NCBI GenBank assembly: GCA_964344305.1
Contig: CAYFMT010000016.1
Span: 1-64,000 of the forward strand
Reading direction: 5' to 3'
DNA length: 64,000 nt
DNA from: JABMOV01 sp964344305
GTDB taxonomy: Bacteria; Fidelibacterota; Marinisomatia; Marinisomatales; JABMOV01
Both the position numbers and the translations under genes were made by a program. Shown in pieces: positions 18,758-28,288 of the stretch. The notes under the pieces are model-generated. The model was not told the DNA's origin. It saw only the letters and a list, made by a program, of their open reading frames with translations, and did no database searches. Position 1 is the first letter of the stretch. Every line of letters starts with the position of its first letter.

Positions 18758-21700
18758 CTATTTGAAGTCCACCCTGATAAAGAAGTTGAATTCACGTGGA
18801 TTACTATACATCCAAGGATTGTCATAAAATGAACCTGATTTATCAACTTTCTCTGCAGGTAATCCTACTGCATCAGTATAATATTCTCCAGGATCATCTG
18901 CCGTACCAGTAAGTGCATAAACATCCAATTCATTTCTAATATCAAATGCATTGAAGATGTTCAGACCCATGGACACCTTGAAATCATTCACTATAATGCC
19001 TTTCTGGAACATTATATTCGCCTGTTTAAATGCAGGGGATCTTTTGGTATTTATGTTCTTTTTATCCTCTTCTGGTTTATTACCATTCCAGATAATGGGA
19101 GTATAAGGATATCCTGATTGGTAAAATAGATTCATCCCTGCCGAAACACCAAAAGGAAGAAAAGTATAAAATGAAGCAGCGAAGTCATGTGTTCTATCAT
19201 ATGGCATAAGAAATTCATAGCTGGGTGCTCCCTTATATTCTTCTCCTAAACTCTTGAAATCATATGCGCTATTTCCTTTTGCAGTGGAATAGGTGTATTG
19301 AATCATGGCATGAACAAGCTGACCACGGTTTTGAAGTGTAAAGTCGATTCCTTTCGCGCTTCCATAATCCTGGTTGTCAGCCACCTGATAATCATACACG
19401 CCGGATCGGCTGTATTTATACGTTACCATCTGATCCATGTTTTTTACCCATCCCATGAGTGAAAAGGCCCAGTGACGGGTAAATTGAACATTAAATCCAA
19501 ATTCATAGGATTGGTTTCTGGATGCATTCATGGTTGGATTTCCAAGAGCTCCACCGCTTTCTTCAAACAACGCTTCTGGATCCTGGAGCCTGTTTGTATT
19601 TAAAAAGACATTCTGATATACTGGAGTCTGATAATAGAGACCATAACTGAATACGAATGTAGATTTATCTGTGATAACATGACTGATACCCAGTCGAGGA
19701 CTGATCTTATAAAACCACTGGGATTCATGCATGAACACACGTTCATGGGCAAATCCTGGATTATCGTTCACCGGCTCACCAGAATCCCATTTTCCATTCT
19801 GATTTACATCCGAATAGTACCAAGGCTTATCTGGGGAAAGTCCACCGGTGGAATCAGACCAGATATTGGTGTTATAGTTCACAGCATCCAGTCGAATACC
19901 TGCATTCACCACCATCCAGGGCACTTCGTAGGTGTTCTGAAGATAAATACTAACTTCTTCCGGCTCACGGAAATCATCCCACTTATCATTGCCATTGGCA
20001 TCCTCAAAATCTTCACCCTTGTCCCATTGACCATTACTTTCACCAAAATCCGGTCCCTCATATTCTTCATCTGTAGGCAGCAATCCGTCAGGACCTGTGT
20101 CTTCCCAATATTCCGCAAAGGATTGGACAATGGCTCCATCTGTTCCAAGCCAGGGATTGGTTACTTCGTAGAAATTCAGCTTATGCGATTTGTAATCAAA
20201 TCCGGTACGCAACCGCCATTCATCCGTCATCTGACTTGTTACATCGATTCGGATCTCATTTGTAACGGCACGCGATGTACCATAAAACCTGTCATGACCA
20301 CCAAAGGCACGACCTTCATCCCATGATTCACCAAAGCTGGGCATATAGTAGTATGGATTATTCGCCCTGCCGTCGTATCGAGGTCCAAATTGGGCTCCCA
20401 GTCCCCAGCCCCACCACGGGTCTTGTTCATATTGAAGATCAATATGGTGATAATCAAAAAATTTATTCTCGTCATATTCATACATGGAAGGGAACAGCCA
20501 GTAGCTTCCATCCCTGTAATAGGCTTCCTCAACAAACTCTGGACCATCCCATTTGCCATTGCCATTTTGATCATGGTTTGAGTTGAAGCCATCTACACCT
20601 ACATCAAAAACACCGTTACCATCTCTATCATCGAAATCTTCTGCAACTTCCCAGTTATAAATACCTGGAGTGGCACCATAATACCAGCCGGAATTGTCAT
20701 CCCTGCGCGTGTAGTAAAGTGTATCACCATTTTGAGAGGTTGTATACGGCACCACGTATGGATTGTATGGATCAGAAATACTTTTGTTCGGACCGGCAGG
20801 ATATCGCCATTCGTACCAATCAGGATACCCATCCGAATCGCTGTCTTCCCAGCGAACGCCCTGGAACTGGTCCTGTGTAAACTGGGATAATCTTAGTGTA
20901 TAAAATAATCGCTTTGTGAGGGATTGGTTCATCTCAAATGTGTATCGGCGTGTATCACGGAACAGCTCATTTTGTCCATTGTCCCAATAGAGGAACTGGG
21001 TCTTAAAGCCTTTCCTGTGGGCATTCACATCCCAGAAGGATACATTGAATCGTAAGGTGTTTGAATGGCGATAGGCTAATTTTGCAAACACATCGTAAGT
21101 TTTGTCAAAACCAAATCCACGGAATCCCTTTACATTATCCCATGGCTGTACCAGGTTTTCCCTGTTAATGGTATTTGCCGGGTCTTCAGGATTATTTTCG
21201 TATGCAATGTCATCAAATTCCAGTACACGATAGTTTTCACGGTCTGTCCATTGGCCAGAGAACCAGTACGTCAGTTTGTCGAAAAACGGTATTGGTCCAC
21301 CCAACCCAAGGGTATAGTCGTTGTATCCACGAAGCTCATCATACTTGTTGCCCAGACCTGCACCCACCATGCTTGTTTCGTACTTGAACTTGTACCGGAA
21401 ATCTTTTGACCCGGTGGCCGTGTGCATATTAGAAACAGCGGACATGGCATCACCATACTCAGCGTTGAATCCTCCAGGTTGCCAGTCAAATTCTGCCACG
21501 GCAAATAGATTTAAGCGTGTCCCATTGCCAATACCTCCAAAAATGGGATTTCGTATATACAATCCATCGATCATGTACGCAATCTCACCGGCACGACCTC
21601 CGCGGACATGGACTTCTTCCAGGCCACGTTCTTCATGGTCCGGGATACCGGTTGTCATACTCTCAACACGGACTACACCGGATTGAAGGGAGTACAATTC

Positions 21701-22141
21701 TGTCAAATCCCTGATTGGAAGCGCCTCGATGGCTTCCTGGTCCACAGTGATCTTTTTTGCCGTGTTCCCTTTTTCAACCAGTTCTTTTTGTCCTTCAACA
21801 ATGATTTCATCACCTTCAATGGCTGCTATGGGAAGTTTGAAATTCAACCAGACTGTCTTGTCCATGATCACATCAACATCTGTCCGGGTCTGGGACTGGT
21901 ATCCAATCATCATGACCCTTACATCATAATTACCCACAGGAATATTGATAATTATGTAATTGCCATCCAGATCTGCAACAGCTCCCATTCCAAGCGCAGG
22001 CAGGTACACCTGAGCACCGGGGAGCGGATCGCCTTCAATGTCTGTTATTCGACCTCTGATGGTACCATCTGTCCCGGCAAGCGCTATTCCAGTCAAAGTC
22101 AGTAAAAGTAGTGGAAGTATAAATCGTTTCATGTTCTGCAT
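18758..22141 (-). CDS. TonB-dependent receptor with carboxypeptidase-regulatory-like N-terminus
   Basis: The protein has 1127 aa with a signal peptide (MKRFILPLLLLTLTGIALAG, which may instead begin at 22132). Residues 25-105 are a CarboxypepD_reg-like domain (GTIRGRITDIEGDPLPGAQVYLP). Residues 125-240 are the plug (LPIRDLTELYSLQSGVV, VHVRGGRAGEIAYMIDG). The barrel fills the rest and ends FNFFIRVDFK. Several acidic inserts (near residues 500, 710 and 780) carry a DxNGxGxWDxGExFxD pattern that is also present in the upstream lipoprotein. These probably form calcium-stabilised extracellular loops. It should take up a large ligand using the proton motive force through TonB. The gene starts 5 nt after the stop of the lipoprotein. 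Confidence 0.92.
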   Translation of the reverse strand: MQNMKRFILPLLLLTLTGIALAGTDGTIRGRITDIEGDPLPGAQVYLPALGMGAVADLDGNYIIINIPVGNYDVRVMMIGYQSQTRTDVDVIMDKTVWLNFKLPIAAIEGDEIIVEGQKELVEKGNTAKKITVDQEAIEALPIRDLTELYSLQSGVVRVESMTTGIPDHEERGLEEVHVRGGRAGEIAYMIDGLYIRNPIFGGIGNGTRLNLFAVAEFDWQPGGFNAEYGDAMSAVSNMHTATGSKDFRYKFKYETSMVGAGLGNKYDELRGYNDYTLGLGGPIPFFDKLTYWFSGQWTDRENYRVLEFDDIAYENNPEDPANTINRENLVQPWDNVKGFRGFGFDKTYDVFAKLAYRHSNTLRFNVSFWDVNAHRKGFKTQFLYWDNGQNELFRDTRRYTFEMNQSLTKRLFYTLRLSQFTQDQFQGVRWEDSDSDGYPDWYEWRYPAGPNKSISDPYNPYVVPYTTSQNGDTLYYTRRDDNSGWYYGATPGIYNWEVAEDFDDRDGNGVFDVGVDGFNSNHDQNGNGKWDGPEFVEEAYYRDGSYWLFPSMYEYDENKFFDYHHIDLQYEQDPWWGWGLGAQFGPRYDGRANNPYYYMPSFGESWDEGRAFGGHDRFYGTSRAVTNEIRIDVTSQMTDEWRLRTGFDYKSHKLNFYEVTNPWLGTDGAIVQSFAEYWEDTGPDGLLPTDEEYEGPDFGESNGQWDKGEDFEDANGNDKWDDFREPEEVSIYLQNTYEVPWMVVNAGIRLDAVNYNTNIWSDSTGGLSPDKPWYYSDVNQNGKWDSGEPVNDNPGFAHERVFMHESQWFYKISPRLGISHVITDKSTFVFSYGLYYQTPVYQNVFLNTNRLQDPEALFEESGGALGNPTMNASRNQSYEFGFNVQFTRHWAFSLMGWVKNMDQMVTYKYSRSGVYDYQVADNQDYGSAKGIDFTLQNRGQLVHAMIQYTYSTAKGNSAYDFKSLGEEYKGAPSYEFLMPYDRTHDFAASFYTFLPFGVSAGMNLFYQSGYPYTPIIWNGNKPEEDKKNINTKRSPAFKQANIMFQKGIIVNDFKVSMGLNIFNAFDIRNELDVYALTGTADDPGEYYTDAVGLPAEKVDKSGSFYDNPWMYSNPREFNFFIRVDFK

Positions 22142-22146
22142 AGACC

Positions 22147-24246
22147 TTATTCCTCAGGTATCATCACACGTTGAAAACCAAATACATGGTTTATCTTATA
22201 AGGATCATTTTCAAATTCAGGCAGGGATTGAAAATCCTGCAATTTCTTTACATGCCTGTCAGTCAGGAAGCGTCCCAGCCTTCCGCTGTTACCTGTTCTC
22301 GTAAACTTGCCCAACTCCCATTTAGAGATACCGTACCATACTTCATCCTCCCGTTCAAATGGATCGATCCAGTTTTCTAGAGGAAGAGGCTCGGTCCATC
22401 GGATGAGTAACTCATCGCGCACGATTCCCATATCCCTGGCAAGCCATGTTATATCCCTTGAACCAAATTCAACACCGGTTCCAACCAGAGTCATGGTTAA
22501 CGTTCGTGTCACCTTGAAGCAGTCAAAGAATGTTGTATCTGCAGCAGGACATTCAGACGGGTCAGTCACTGCAAGATCTTCGTCTCCATAGCATACCGTG
22601 GTACCATTATCATCATAATAACGCTTTAACTTTGCCGGACTGGCGACGGTGTCTGCTTCCACCATGAAAGATTTTTCAATCTTGTAGATGGCCACAGAGG
22701 TGGTATCAAAATATTCCTCCTCGATAATCTCCCCATCTCGAAGCTGTCCATTCACTGTAAAGTAAATCACTTCATCCACAATATCATTTGATGCCCAGAA
22801 ATCAAGTATAAACCCATCTGGGACAAAATAGGTTGGATGCGTCAACTGATAGATATGTTCGTTTTCCTTAAACAAGAGGTAATCGTAATACCGCTCACCT
22901 GTAAAAGTAGTCCAGTCCGTTTTGGTAATAAAATAGTCACCGCCACTGTTGGAGGGAACATGTTCAATTACTTGGTTAGTGTAGAGTGTCACGAGGGAAT
23001 CCATGTCATCCACGGTACGATCCTGCACATCATCCACCGTTACTGTCTCAATGATTTCTGCATGAGAATTGCCCCATCTGTCAATGATTGAATCTCCCGG
23101 TTCAACATGAGCCATAACATTGGGATTATTCAGGTCTTCCCATGAAACGAGTAGATTGTCCGGTTTCTGAGTCAGGATATATAATTCATTGGATTGTGCT
23201 ACACCGTCCTCATTCTCATCTGTAAACTGCTCGGCCGATGAAGATAACCCGTATCCTGTATCGTTAAATGGCTCACCCAGATCATAGACACCATTTCCTT
23301 CAAGAGTATCAGCCGTATTGGGCAATCCATCGAGACCATAATCAAAAAAGTATTCAGCCGTATCCCGTACCCCGTTGCAGTTTCTATCCTGGAAAGGTTC
23401 ATCGATCTGGTATCCGGGAGTTCCATTATAATCCAGGAATGCTTCCGCCGGATCCCAGACACCGTTGCCATTATCCATATAGCCTGCATCATCCCATTGA
23501 CCGTTGTCGTTACAGTCCGTGCTCAACCTGTGCATGAGCAATTCGCTATTCAATTGTGTTCTTACGGTCTGGAATGTATGGGTGAACGGAATGGTGGAGC
23601 TTGTATAGGAATAAGTAGTATCCACCCACTCAGACTGATCCACAAACATGATTCCGGATGAAATCAGAGGAGTATCCACAACGGCCTGGTAGGACCGTGA
23701 AAGAAGTGTATCAGAATAATGTACCACAACGGATTGCACACCACCATTGGCTGTTTGCACTTCGTAGCGCATATCTTCCACTTCTATTCCCGGTTCATTA
23801 TGATTCCAATTGAGAGCTGTGATATTGGTATACTGCTGGGACATGATCTCAATGGAATCCTGTAGAATCATTTGCACATCGGGGAGTGTATCAATGCTGC
23901 TCCTCTGGGTATAAGCAACATCGGATGGTTCAATTTCTGCGAGATATTCAGGGAAATTCTTCAATGTAAGGATAGGGGGTTCCTGTCCAAAGAGTGAAAG
24001 ATATTCAGGATAGGGTAAATTATAGTTTGTGTTATCGAAAATATAAAATTCGGCATTGATGTTGTCAGCAAAGTTGTAGAAATAGGAAGAAATGTTCCCT
24101 TCCTTTCCATTCCCAACGGATGATTCATTCAATGTATTGGTTAATTCTTCTGTTTCGTCGGTGTTTTCAACCGATTCTTCACAGGCAAAAGAGGTGAATA
24201 AAATCACCATTGCAATTGATAGTGTCTGTAATAATTTCCGAGGCAT
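22147..24246 (-). CDS. Acidic surface lipoprotein, first gene of the PorV/TonB operon
   Basis: The protein has 699 aa from the ATG at 24246, where a lipoprotein signal begins (MPRKLLQTLSIAMVILFTSFAC). The cysteine is followed by an Asp/Glu-rich linker (EESVENTDETEE). The frame is open to 24333 but without a signal. Residues of about 250-350 contain at least four DxNGxGxWDxxExFxD units resembling EF-hand or thrombospondin type 3 calcium loops. The remainder is beta-rich with no known domain. Together with the downstream TonB receptor it recalls a SusD-like partnership, but there is no SusD homology. It lies divergent from the M6 protease gene, with 75 bp between them. Confidence 0.72.
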   Translation of the reverse strand: MPRKLLQTLSIAMVILFTSFACEESVENTDETEELTNTLNESSVGNGKEGNISSYFYNFADNINAEFYIFDNTNYNLPYPEYLSLFGQEPPILTLKNFPEYLAEIEPSDVAYTQRSSIDTLPDVQMILQDSIEIMSQQYTNITALNWNHNEPGIEVEDMRYEVQTANGGVQSVVVHYSDTLLSRSYQAVVDTPLISSGIMFVDQSEWVDTTYSYTSSTIPFTHTFQTVRTQLNSELLMHRLSTDCNDNGQWDDAGYMDNGNGVWDPAEAFLDYNGTPGYQIDEPFQDRNCNGVRDTAEYFFDYGLDGLPNTADTLEGNGVYDLGEPFNDTGYGLSSSAEQFTDENEDGVAQSNELYILTQKPDNLLVSWEDLNNPNVMAHVEPGDSIIDRWGNSHAEIIETVTVDDVQDRTVDDMDSLVTLYTNQVIEHVPSNSGGDYFITKTDWTTFTGERYYDYLLFKENEHIYQLTHPTYFVPDGFILDFWASNDIVDEVIYFTVNGQLRDGEIIEEEYFDTTSVAIYKIEKSFMVEADTVASPAKLKRYYDDNGTTVCYGDEDLAVTDPSECPAADTTFFDCFKVTRTLTMTLVGTGVEFGSRDITWLARDMGIVRDELLIRWTEPLPLENWIDPFEREDEVWYGISKWELGKFTRTGNSGRLGRFLTDRHVKKLQDFQSLPEFENDPYKINHVFGFQRVMIPEE

Positions 24247-24321
24247 GATTTTTCGCAGATTTTTGAAAAAGAATGGCGAAAATATACACCTTAAGACGCC
24301 CTTAATGAACAGATTAATTTC

Positions 24322-27030
24322 ATGAACAACCATCTATCAACTCGAACTGTTGTCTTTGTGACACTTATTTTTTTTCACCTGCTATTTGCAGTGGATGCAT
24401 CCCCTGAGCGAATTCAATTCGATCAACCGGACGGTTCCACATTTTTTGGACATGTCCGTGGAGACGAATGGGCCGGCTGGCATGAATCAGATTTAGGCTT
24501 CCCAATCGTCAAGAATCAGGATGGCTGGTGGGTCTACGCTTCTGGTGTAGATGGGAATCGATTGATCGGTTCTGGCAGTATTGTTCATGCAACAGATAAT
24601 GCTGACAACCTGGCTGCAAGCGGATTTTCACCGTCCCTTCGTCCACAGCGCATTCATCCAATTGTGGATACACCGGTACCCAATCTCAATGCGGTGCGAA
24701 GTGACACATTTCTCGTTCCCCTGCTTTTGGTGAATTTCCCTGATTATCCAAATCAATACGGGGATGATACTTTTGATGATATCATGAATTCAGTTGATAC
24801 CTATGGCCACCCTAATCATCCCGGTAGTGGAAGTTTTCGCGATTTTTATCATGAAATTTCTTATGACCAGTTTGATCCCATTTCTACGATTGATGGGTGG
24901 TATACCACTCAGCATAATCATGATTATTACGGGTATTCAAATGGCTACGATCGTTTACTGCCCATGATTCGTGCACTGGTGGATTCTGCTGAAGCAAATG
25001 GTATGGACTGGTCCCAGTTTGATAATGATGGTGATGGCACCGTGGATGCTCTGAATATAATTCATGCCGGTCCCGGGGCAGAACAGGGCGATCACAGCAA
25101 CATCTGGTCCCATAAGTGGTCCCTTTCTGCTGCAGGGCTTCAGGTTCAATACGATGGTGTATGGATCAACAGTTATACCATGAACCCAGAAATCCAGAGC
25201 AATAACATTGTGGCCATCGGGGTTATTTGTCATGAATTTGGTCATGCATTAGGCCTGCCGGATCTTTATGACACGGATTATTCCTCTACCGGGTCAGGAA
25301 AACTGGCGCTTATGGCCAGTGGATCCTGGGGAACCGCAGGGAATACACCCTGGTATCCTTCTGCCATGAATGCCTGGTGTAAGGCAGAACTGGACTGGGT
25401 AGATGTCATGACACTTAACGTTGACCAGGCTGGTGTAGAGGTGGAACAATCTTATACATCCAATACAGTTTTTCAAGTTGACCATGTCACAGATGATTCA
25501 GAATACTGGCTTATCGAAAATCGACAAAAAGTTGGTACAGATGTCAATATGCATCGTGCGGGTCTCCTTTTCTGGCATATTGATACAGAAAAAACATCCT
25601 CTGGATGGAGACCAAACAATGATGAGCCTCATTACGGTGTGGGTCTTGAACAGGCCGACGGAATGTATCATTTAGAAAACAATGGTGGTAGTGATTCCGG
25701 TGATCCTTTCCCCGGGGCCACAGACAATCGTTCATTCAGCTATAATACTGTTCCTGGAACAGAAAGCTATTATTTTAATCCCTCCATGATATCCATGGAC
25801 AATATTTCCGACCCGGATTCTATCATGACATTTGATCTGACATTTAACGAGTACCTGCTCGCTACCATAGGTGTTGAAAATGGCAGCGGTCCGGCAAATG
25901 GAATTGGTTCTTTTGAGCTTTCTCTGGAAAACGATATGGTCCTCAACATGATGGATTTCGAACTCAATTTTAATCCGGATATTTTCGATATTACGGACGT
26001 GGAAGCCATTGGTCGAGCTACAGTGGACTCCATAACAGTTTCAGAAAATGTTTTTGAATTGCATAACCCACAAATTGCCATAGGAGACGGTGGGATTATC
26101 CGTGTTTTCGTCCAGACTAATTCCGGTACAAGCGGATCTTCTGAAGTGTCCTTTGACTGGGTACATGCGGAAGATGATTCCGGGAATGGTATTGGATTCT
26201 ATCTCGGAACAGGTACCTATACTTACACGGCATTACCACAGGTTATCACTGTATCAAGTGATTCAGGAACAGCAGGCAGTTATGGTAAATACTCTGTTTC
26301 CCTTTCGAATCAGATACCGATAAAGATGTTCCTCATGAACATTGATGATTCACCTGATTACCTCATTCCTTTTGCTGAAGTTTATGACGATAATAATGGG
26401 AATGGACAATGGGATGAAGGCGAATCCTTTCTTGATACCAATCAGGACAGTATGTGGACCCCATTACTGGAACCGACTGACCGAATGGCAGGATGGAATA
26501 CGAATGTTTCCTATACAGCAACGGGAATCCAGGTAGCCGCCAGCACCACTGGAGCTATGGATGTTGGAGACGGTCCCATCTTCTTCATCAACAATGTGAT
26601 AGATGATAATGCCATTCCCGGTGATGTAACCATTATTGTTACTCCAACCGTCATGATTGATGAGTTTGGTAACTCGGAATTATCCATTGATGTTTCTCCT
26701 GGAGTGTTTACCGTTCTTCCAGCACTTGGGAATGATCACAGCATGACGTTGCCAGAAAAGGTCTCAGTGTCGTCGAATTATCCCAACCCGTTTAATCCCA
26801 GTACGTCCCTCGATTTTACGCTGCCTGAAGATTCACGTATCTCTGTAAAGATTTATGATATAACCGGCAAAATGATTTTTGACCATGAGGAATCCCATTC
26901 ACCAGGTCGGTATCAATTTACCTGGTATGGGAAAGATCGTGCAGGTAATGCGGTGTCCAGTGGCATATACTACTTGACATTTACCGCTGACGGTTTTCAG
27001 AAGACACAGAAAATCATGCTCTTGAAATAG
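24322..27030 (+). CDS. M6-family secreted metalloprotease with cohesin-like and T9SS domains
   Basis: The protein has 902 aa with a signal peptide (MNNHLSTRTVVFVTLIFFHLLFAVDA). The zinc site HEFGHALGLPDLYD is at residues 304-316 (His304, Glu305, His308) in an immune-inhibitor-A-like M6 domain of about residues 120-515. Residues 515-645 form a cohesin-like sandwich (SFELSLENDMVLNMMDFELNFNP). A calcium-loop-like DDNNGNGQWDEGESFLDTN follows near 690. The end is a type A T9SS domain (NYPNPFNPSTSLDFTLP, IYDITGKMI, SSGIYYLTF, KIMLLK). It should be an extracellular protease. The permease gene follows after 4 nt. Confidence 0.92.
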   Translation: MNNHLSTRTVVFVTLIFFHLLFAVDASPERIQFDQPDGSTFFGHVRGDEWAGWHESDLGFPIVKNQDGWWVYASGVDGNRLIGSGSIVHATDNADNLAASGFSPSLRPQRIHPIVDTPVPNLNAVRSDTFLVPLLLVNFPDYPNQYGDDTFDDIMNSVDTYGHPNHPGSGSFRDFYHEISYDQFDPISTIDGWYTTQHNHDYYGYSNGYDRLLPMIRALVDSAEANGMDWSQFDNDGDGTVDALNIIHAGPGAEQGDHSNIWSHKWSLSAAGLQVQYDGVWINSYTMNPEIQSNNIVAIGVICHEFGHALGLPDLYDTDYSSTGSGKLALMASGSWGTAGNTPWYPSAMNAWCKAELDWVDVMTLNVDQAGVEVEQSYTSNTVFQVDHVTDDSEYWLIENRQKVGTDVNMHRAGLLFWHIDTEKTSSGWRPNNDEPHYGVGLEQADGMYHLENNGGSDSGDPFPGATDNRSFSYNTVPGTESYYFNPSMISMDNISDPDSIMTFDLTFNEYLLATIGVENGSGPANGIGSFELSLENDMVLNMMDFELNFNPDIFDITDVEAIGRATVDSITVSENVFELHNPQIAIGDGGIIRVFVQTNSGTSGSSEVSFDWVHAEDDSGNGIGFYLGTGTYTYTALPQVITVSSDSGTAGSYGKYSVSLSNQIPIKMFLMNIDDSPDYLIPFAEVYDDNNGNGQWDEGESFLDTNQDSMWTPLLEPTDRMAGWNTNVSYTATGIQVAASTTGAMDVGDGPIFFINNVIDDNAIPGDVTIIVTPTVMIDEFGNSELSIDVSPGVFTVLPALGNDHSMTLPEKVSVSSNYPNPFNPSTSLDFTLPEDSRISVKIYDITGKMIFDHEESHSPGRYQFTWYGKDRAGNAVSSGIYYLTFTADGFQKTQKIMLLK

Positions 27031-27034
27031 TCGA

Positions 27035-28270
27035 TTGGATATCCTCAAATCTATTTTGACGGAGACCTGGCTTGTATTATGCCAGATGTCTCCCTACCTT
27101 CTTTTTGGGTTTCTTGTTGCTGGCATTTTATCGGTATATATTAAACCGGAGTGGGTTGAGAGGCATTTAAGCGGTTCGGGTATGATACCTGCCTTTAAGG
27201 CCGCCATCTTCGGTGTGCCACTTCCGTTATGCTCCTGTGGGGTTATCCCTGTATCTACCGGAATTTATCGCCATGGAGCAAGCAAGTCAGCCACCACCTC
27301 ATTTCTACTTTCTACACCACAAACTGGAGTGGACTCCATACTGGTTACCTATGGAATGCTTGGTCCCTTTATTGCGATCATTCGACCCATCATAGCACTC
27401 ATCACAGGTGTAATCGGGGGAATATTGGTTCAGCTATTTGAAAAGGAAAGCAATGAACCTAAGCAAAAGGTGTTATCCACCGTGCCAAAATCCTCCAATG
27501 GAAAATTGAAGCAGTTGATTCAATACGGGTTTGTGACACTACCCGGGGATATTGGCAATGCGCTTATTGTGGGGATTATAATTGCAGGAGCGATTGGAGC
27601 TCTTGTTCCACCGGATTATCTGGGAGGGATCATTGGCGGGGGTATTTTATCAATTATCATTCTCATGGCAGCCGGTGTTCCTGTCTATGTATGTGCTACT
27701 GCATCCGTTCCCATTGCTGCGGGGTTCATTCACATGGGAGCCTCTCCCGGTGCGGCCCTGGCTTTTCTCATAGCAGGACCTGCCACCAATGCAGCAACGT
27801 TTATGACCATTTATAAAGTTCTTGGAAAAACCACAGCAGCCATTTACATCGCTGTGGTGGCCATCAGTGCAGTTGTAAGCGGAATGTTCCTCAACTGGAT
27901 TGGTCCACACATTTCACATGTTATGCCAGCAAGCCACCATTTGCATGGAATTGAGCATCTATCACCCATCGCCAAACTCAGTGGAATACTCGTTGTGTTA
28001 ATAGTTATCTATGCCACATATTTGAGTGGAAAGAAGGAAGAACCAAATATGGAAAAAACATCATCTACCACAACTCTTCGTGTGACAGGGATGACCTGTA
28101 GTCATTGTGAATCCAACGTCGAAAAAATTATCCTGGAAGATTCTGGTGTTGAAAATGTCATCGTTTCGAAAGACTCAAACCAGGCGATCATTACCGGACA
28201 GCCAGCGAACCTGGATGTCATCATTGAGGGGATTAATTCTTCAGGTTATGAAGCAGAACTGACGACATAG
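27035..28270 (+). CDS. SO_0444-type Cu/Zn efflux permease with C-terminal HMA domain
   Basis: The protein has 411 aa. The start is a TTG 4 nt after the protease stop. It is the only start-like codon before an in-frame TGA at 27023-27025, and translation is probably coupled. The permease part (residues 1-335) has about eight to ten membrane segments and the conserved PLCSCGVIPV motif (Cys66, Cys68). It belongs to the permease family that includes the SO_0444 copper/zinc exporters and ArsP. Residues 345-411 are a heavy-metal-associated domain with GMTCSHC (Cys355, Cys358), which may deliver metal to the pore. Fusion of the HMA domain to the permease suggests export of a soft metal. Confidence 0.85.
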   Translation: MDILKSILTETWLVLCQMSPYLLFGFLVAGILSVYIKPEWVERHLSGSGMIPAFKAAIFGVPLPLCSCGVIPVSTGIYRHGASKSATTSFLLSTPQTGVDSILVTYGMLGPFIAIIRPIIALITGVIGGILVQLFEKESNEPKQKVLSTVPKSSNGKLKQLIQYGFVTLPGDIGNALIVGIIIAGAIGALVPPDYLGGIIGGGILSIIILMAAGVPVYVCATASVPIAAGFIHMGASPGAALAFLIAGPATNAATFMTIYKVLGKTTAAIYIAVVAISAVVSGMFLNWIGPHISHVMPASHHLHGIEHLSPIAKLSGILVVLIVIYATYLSGKKEEPNMEKTSSTTTLRVTGMTCSHCESNVEKIILEDSGVENVIVSKDSNQAIITGQPANLDVIIEGINSSGYEAELTT

Positions 28271-28288
28271 CCAGCGATTTTCTTCAGA

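Noticed and set aside
19679..20326. 215-codon open frame on the plus strand
   Set aside because: It is antisense to the TonB receptor and its sequence has no recognisable domain or ribosome site.
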